Positions 61,384 through 64,000 of a DNA stretch of 64,000 bases are shown piece after piece. How positions within the stretch are numbered: the first letter of the stretch is position 1; every line of letters begins with the position of its first letter. This DNA comes from Pelodera strongyloides (Eukaryota > Nematoda > Chromadorea > Rhabditida > Rhabditidae). The notes below the pieces were generated by a model that was given only the letters and a program-made list of their open reading frames with translations, ran no database searches and was not told where the DNA came from. The stretch spans positions 62,001-126,000 of the forward strand of contig JAANDG010000026.1 of the NCBI GenBank assembly GCA_036852015.1, read 5' to 3'. A program made the translations under genes and the position numbers.

Positions 61384-63809
61384 TCAGGCACGTTGTTCGT
61401 AGCGACTTTGCATCTGGTGTTTCTTGAATCCATGTGCAGGAGGTGTTTCTGTTTCAGTGTGGATGTCATTTTCTTCTGATTGCTCCCTAACACCAATGCT
61501 CTTGATCACCTCGGCGATCTCAGCAAATAATTCTCTAAAAACAAGAATTTTTTTATTACCTCTTTTTTGCTCACACAGAATAGTTTGTTGCTGATATTTG
61601 AAATAAGATTCAAAGTTAGAACTCACCGTTTGCTGTATGCAAATTCGATGCAGTCCCACATCATGTTGATTAGTTCGACATCATCACACGTATCCATTGC
61701 ATAGTCCCTAGACGTATATTACAAGTGCGTTCTTACCCGTTACCTACGCTTGAAAACATATTCGAAAGTGCAACACCATGAAAGAAAAGTAATACTTTGA
61801 TAGGGGAGGGCATAATCTATAGTAGACAGATCCAATGGATTGGGCCCAAGCCCTTCCTCGTGTAACAATTGGACCACTGGACGAGGTGACCTGCAATTCG
61901 CATACTTCCGTGTTTTGTTTGGTAAATATTTATCGCAATTCAATTGCAAGTCACGTGTTTATTTCATTCCATGATAAATAAATCATTTAAGCTACAAGGC
62001 CGTGTTCCTTTATTGAGTTGAAGCGTATTTCGAACATAGTACCTGCTCCATAACCATCGATATAAGATTTTTCAATCCCTTTATCACTCCAAGCACATTG
62101 CCCATCTCCAACTGACTCGAATCAACAGGCCGTGGTTCCACATGACCAGTTCCAATAGAAAGAACACATCCAATACGGACCCTTTCCTTGAATAAGAGGC
62201 TTTGACTATATGCGATCAGGAACAAATGGTTCGATTTAACTAAATAATGTAATGACAAAAACTAAAACCTGTGGTTCACAATTGGTGTTCCAGTGATGAA
62301 TCTCACTCAGTAGATCAAGGGCTGGATTGTTGCTCATAAGACCTCCATCCAGATACTTGCCCTCTGACGCTGAGAAGTAGGTGGGAGCTGCACATGACCG
62401 TCTTACAGCTTTCCATATTAGAGTTTCTAAATTCTATGCATAAACGCTGTATCCCCAAAAAGGCTCTTGTGTCCATGCATATTCTTCAGTTTTTGACGCA
62501 CTACTTAGCAGCCTGACCACTAGTCCTCTTGAGTCCTCACTTTTTATATATTTTTCAGGCAAAAAAAGACCACACCTACCACGTGGATCAATATTTCCAT
62601 ATTCAAGCGATCGCCCCTTCGCATTGTAATTCCGTTGAAGGCACAACTGTGCCGGTTGTACGTCAGCCTTAGTTACGGTGCAGAAGAACCTGCGAAAGTA
62701 CACACGGGGTTGAAAGGAAAAATAAAAATTGTATGTATGTTTGAGTAAAAGGATCATACACATAATTATATTTGAGTATGAAGATGAACATATGTAATAT
62801 GAATTTGCCAGGTAACCATTACTTCCGTTTTAAGTCACCTACTTATTGCTCTCCCTGACGTCATCAAGAGTTCTTTCCATACCGAAAACTCGATGGTAGA
62901 ATTTCTCCAAAGTCAGTGCGCTAAACCGAAATATATTAATTCAAGCCGCAAGATTTGTTGGCAAGCTTTTGCTAAGAACCAAAATGAAGTATTAGGGTAC
63001 TTGACTGTCTTACTTGTATGGTCGAATTTTCTGACCGAACACATCATCCTTGAATCTAAAGTAAATCCGTTGTCCTTCACGAACGCTGTTTCCTGAAGCA
63101 AGTAAGGTATATATGAGATAGTTGAAGAAGGTTCATGGTCCACAGAATTGCACAGTTTATATTCTAAGGCAATATTATGGAAAATTGAAACACCCAACTG
63201 TGCAAATGAAATAGTAAAGAGCCATCAAGTGGCGTGGTCCTTACTGTAAACAATTTTTGACTTGTTTTATTTGGCCTAATGTAACATACTTATAGGGAAA
63301 GTCCTACCAACGGTCGCACTTGCTCCAACGCATGAACCAGTACTAGTTGCCGCAATCCACGAAAAATAATCAGATAGAGGACGGTCAAGAAGTTCTTCGA
63401 TGGACAGCAGAACCTAATGCAAATTATCTAGATTTCACGTCTGTTTGCGATATCGTTTAACAACAAGCAGCAGGAATAAATATGTTTACCTGAACTAGTA
63501 CAAAACCTTTCACACCTCCGCCGTCCAGCGAAAGAACGTTGATAACTCGCGCACCTCTACCGAGCTCTTGTTTCCTTAGCGACGCGGCCAATCGTTGCAT
63601 TGAGACCTGATAATAGCGAGTATTAATGATTAGATCTTGATCTGGTCATATAATTTGTGCGCAGTAGTTCAATGGTGTGCATGTAAATTACACCTTATGG
63701 GCAGTATCTCTCCATTCATTCCCGTCCTGTTTTAATGATTGAGTAATTTTATGTGCATAAGGATCACACATAATTCTCGCGATCTTTTCGTACGTCGTGG
63801 AAAAATCAC
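61384..63809 (-). CDS. Calcium-independent phospholipase A2 (PLA2G6/PNPLA9-like), 5' part outside window
   Basis: Eleven exons in phase: 63809-63694, 63606-63490, 63413-63308, 63092-63014, 62920-62843, 62689-62580, 62426-62280, 62239-62043, 61890-61796, 61707-61627 and 61534-61384. The patatin domain begins [19 protein letters not shown] (oxyanion loop), then WIAATSTGS with the nucleophile Ser, [32 protein letters not shown] (catalytic Asp in DGG), [14 protein letters not shown] and a C-terminus like [20 protein letters not shown]. This order and spacing match PLA2G6, which cleaves sn-2 acyl chains of phospholipids. The first glycine of the usual GTSTG motif is Ala. The first exon seen enters in phase 1, so more exons lie beyond 64000; ankyrin repeats, typical of PLA2G6, are not visible in the window. 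The intron at 62240-62279 is only 40 bases. Confidence 0.88.
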
Positions 63810-64000
63810 CTAAAACCACAAGTTTACACAATGATTAAACGTATGTGAGTTTTCTGATATGTTAACCTGTTCGTATTCATATCATTTATAAACTATTATT
63901 ATTATTTATCGTTCTGCTCCACAGCTCTGCTCTACATCCGAAATGACAGTTGTCAAAACACTGCACGAGTGTAACTGGGATTACAGTTTATTATTCTATA
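63810..64000 (-). other. Intron of the phospholipase gene at the window edge
   Basis: The bases beyond the first visible exon have a proper acceptor (ggttttag on the minus strand) but no further coding sequence up to the edge, so the upstream exons lie outside. Confidence 0.6.

Noticed and set aside
1..64000. CRISPR array, bacterial operons, rRNA genes
   Set aside because: No regularly spaced repeats, no ribosome-binding-site operon structure and no rRNA signature; the introns and families are eukaryotic.

Overview
The window is AT-rich eukaryotic DNA. Its genes have many exons, mostly short phase-consistent introns, and TTTCAG-type acceptors. In several genes such an acceptor lies 0-25 bases before the start ATG with no coding exon upstream, as expected for spliced-leader trans-splicing. 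With the gene families present, this points to a nematode, probably a rhabditid or strongylid (clade V). Species cannot be told from sequence alone. All gene models were built by hand by matching splice sites and reading phase; start exons and UTRs are the least certain parts.

Left third (1-17.6 kb): a plus-strand globin gene with a glutamine-rich tail spans about 10 kb. It has two alternative first-exon candidates. Its long 5' intron holds a large, near-perfect GC-rich palindrome whose arms each carry a tRNA-like sequence. A fold-back, MITE-like element bounded by TTAA lies just downstream, in a gene-poor 7 kb stretch.

Centre (17.6-37 kb): two tandem UPF0057/PMP3 membrane-peptide genes (+); a secreted, probably GPI-anchored two-Ig-domain protein (-); a TAF10 gene (-) whose histone-fold C-terminus is preceded by about 560 residues of Met/Gln/Pro-rich sequence spread over short phase-0 exons; then three small secreted-protein genes, two of which are related.

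Right half (39-64 kb), all on the minus strand: an ENPP-family ectophosphodiesterase lacking key metal-binding histidines, with a composite inverted-repeat element and a minisatellite in its introns; about 5.7 kb without a recognised gene; an HPS1-like tri-longin protein (BLOC-3 subunit); an arrestin-domain protein; and the 3' part of a PLA2G6-type patatin phospholipase that runs off the right edge.

The genes show no common pathway; this looks like an ordinary nematode chromosome segment. The unusual material is the mobile or repeat DNA, three apparent GC-AG introns, the expanded TAF10 N-terminus and the altered catalytic residues of the ENPP and phospholipase genes.
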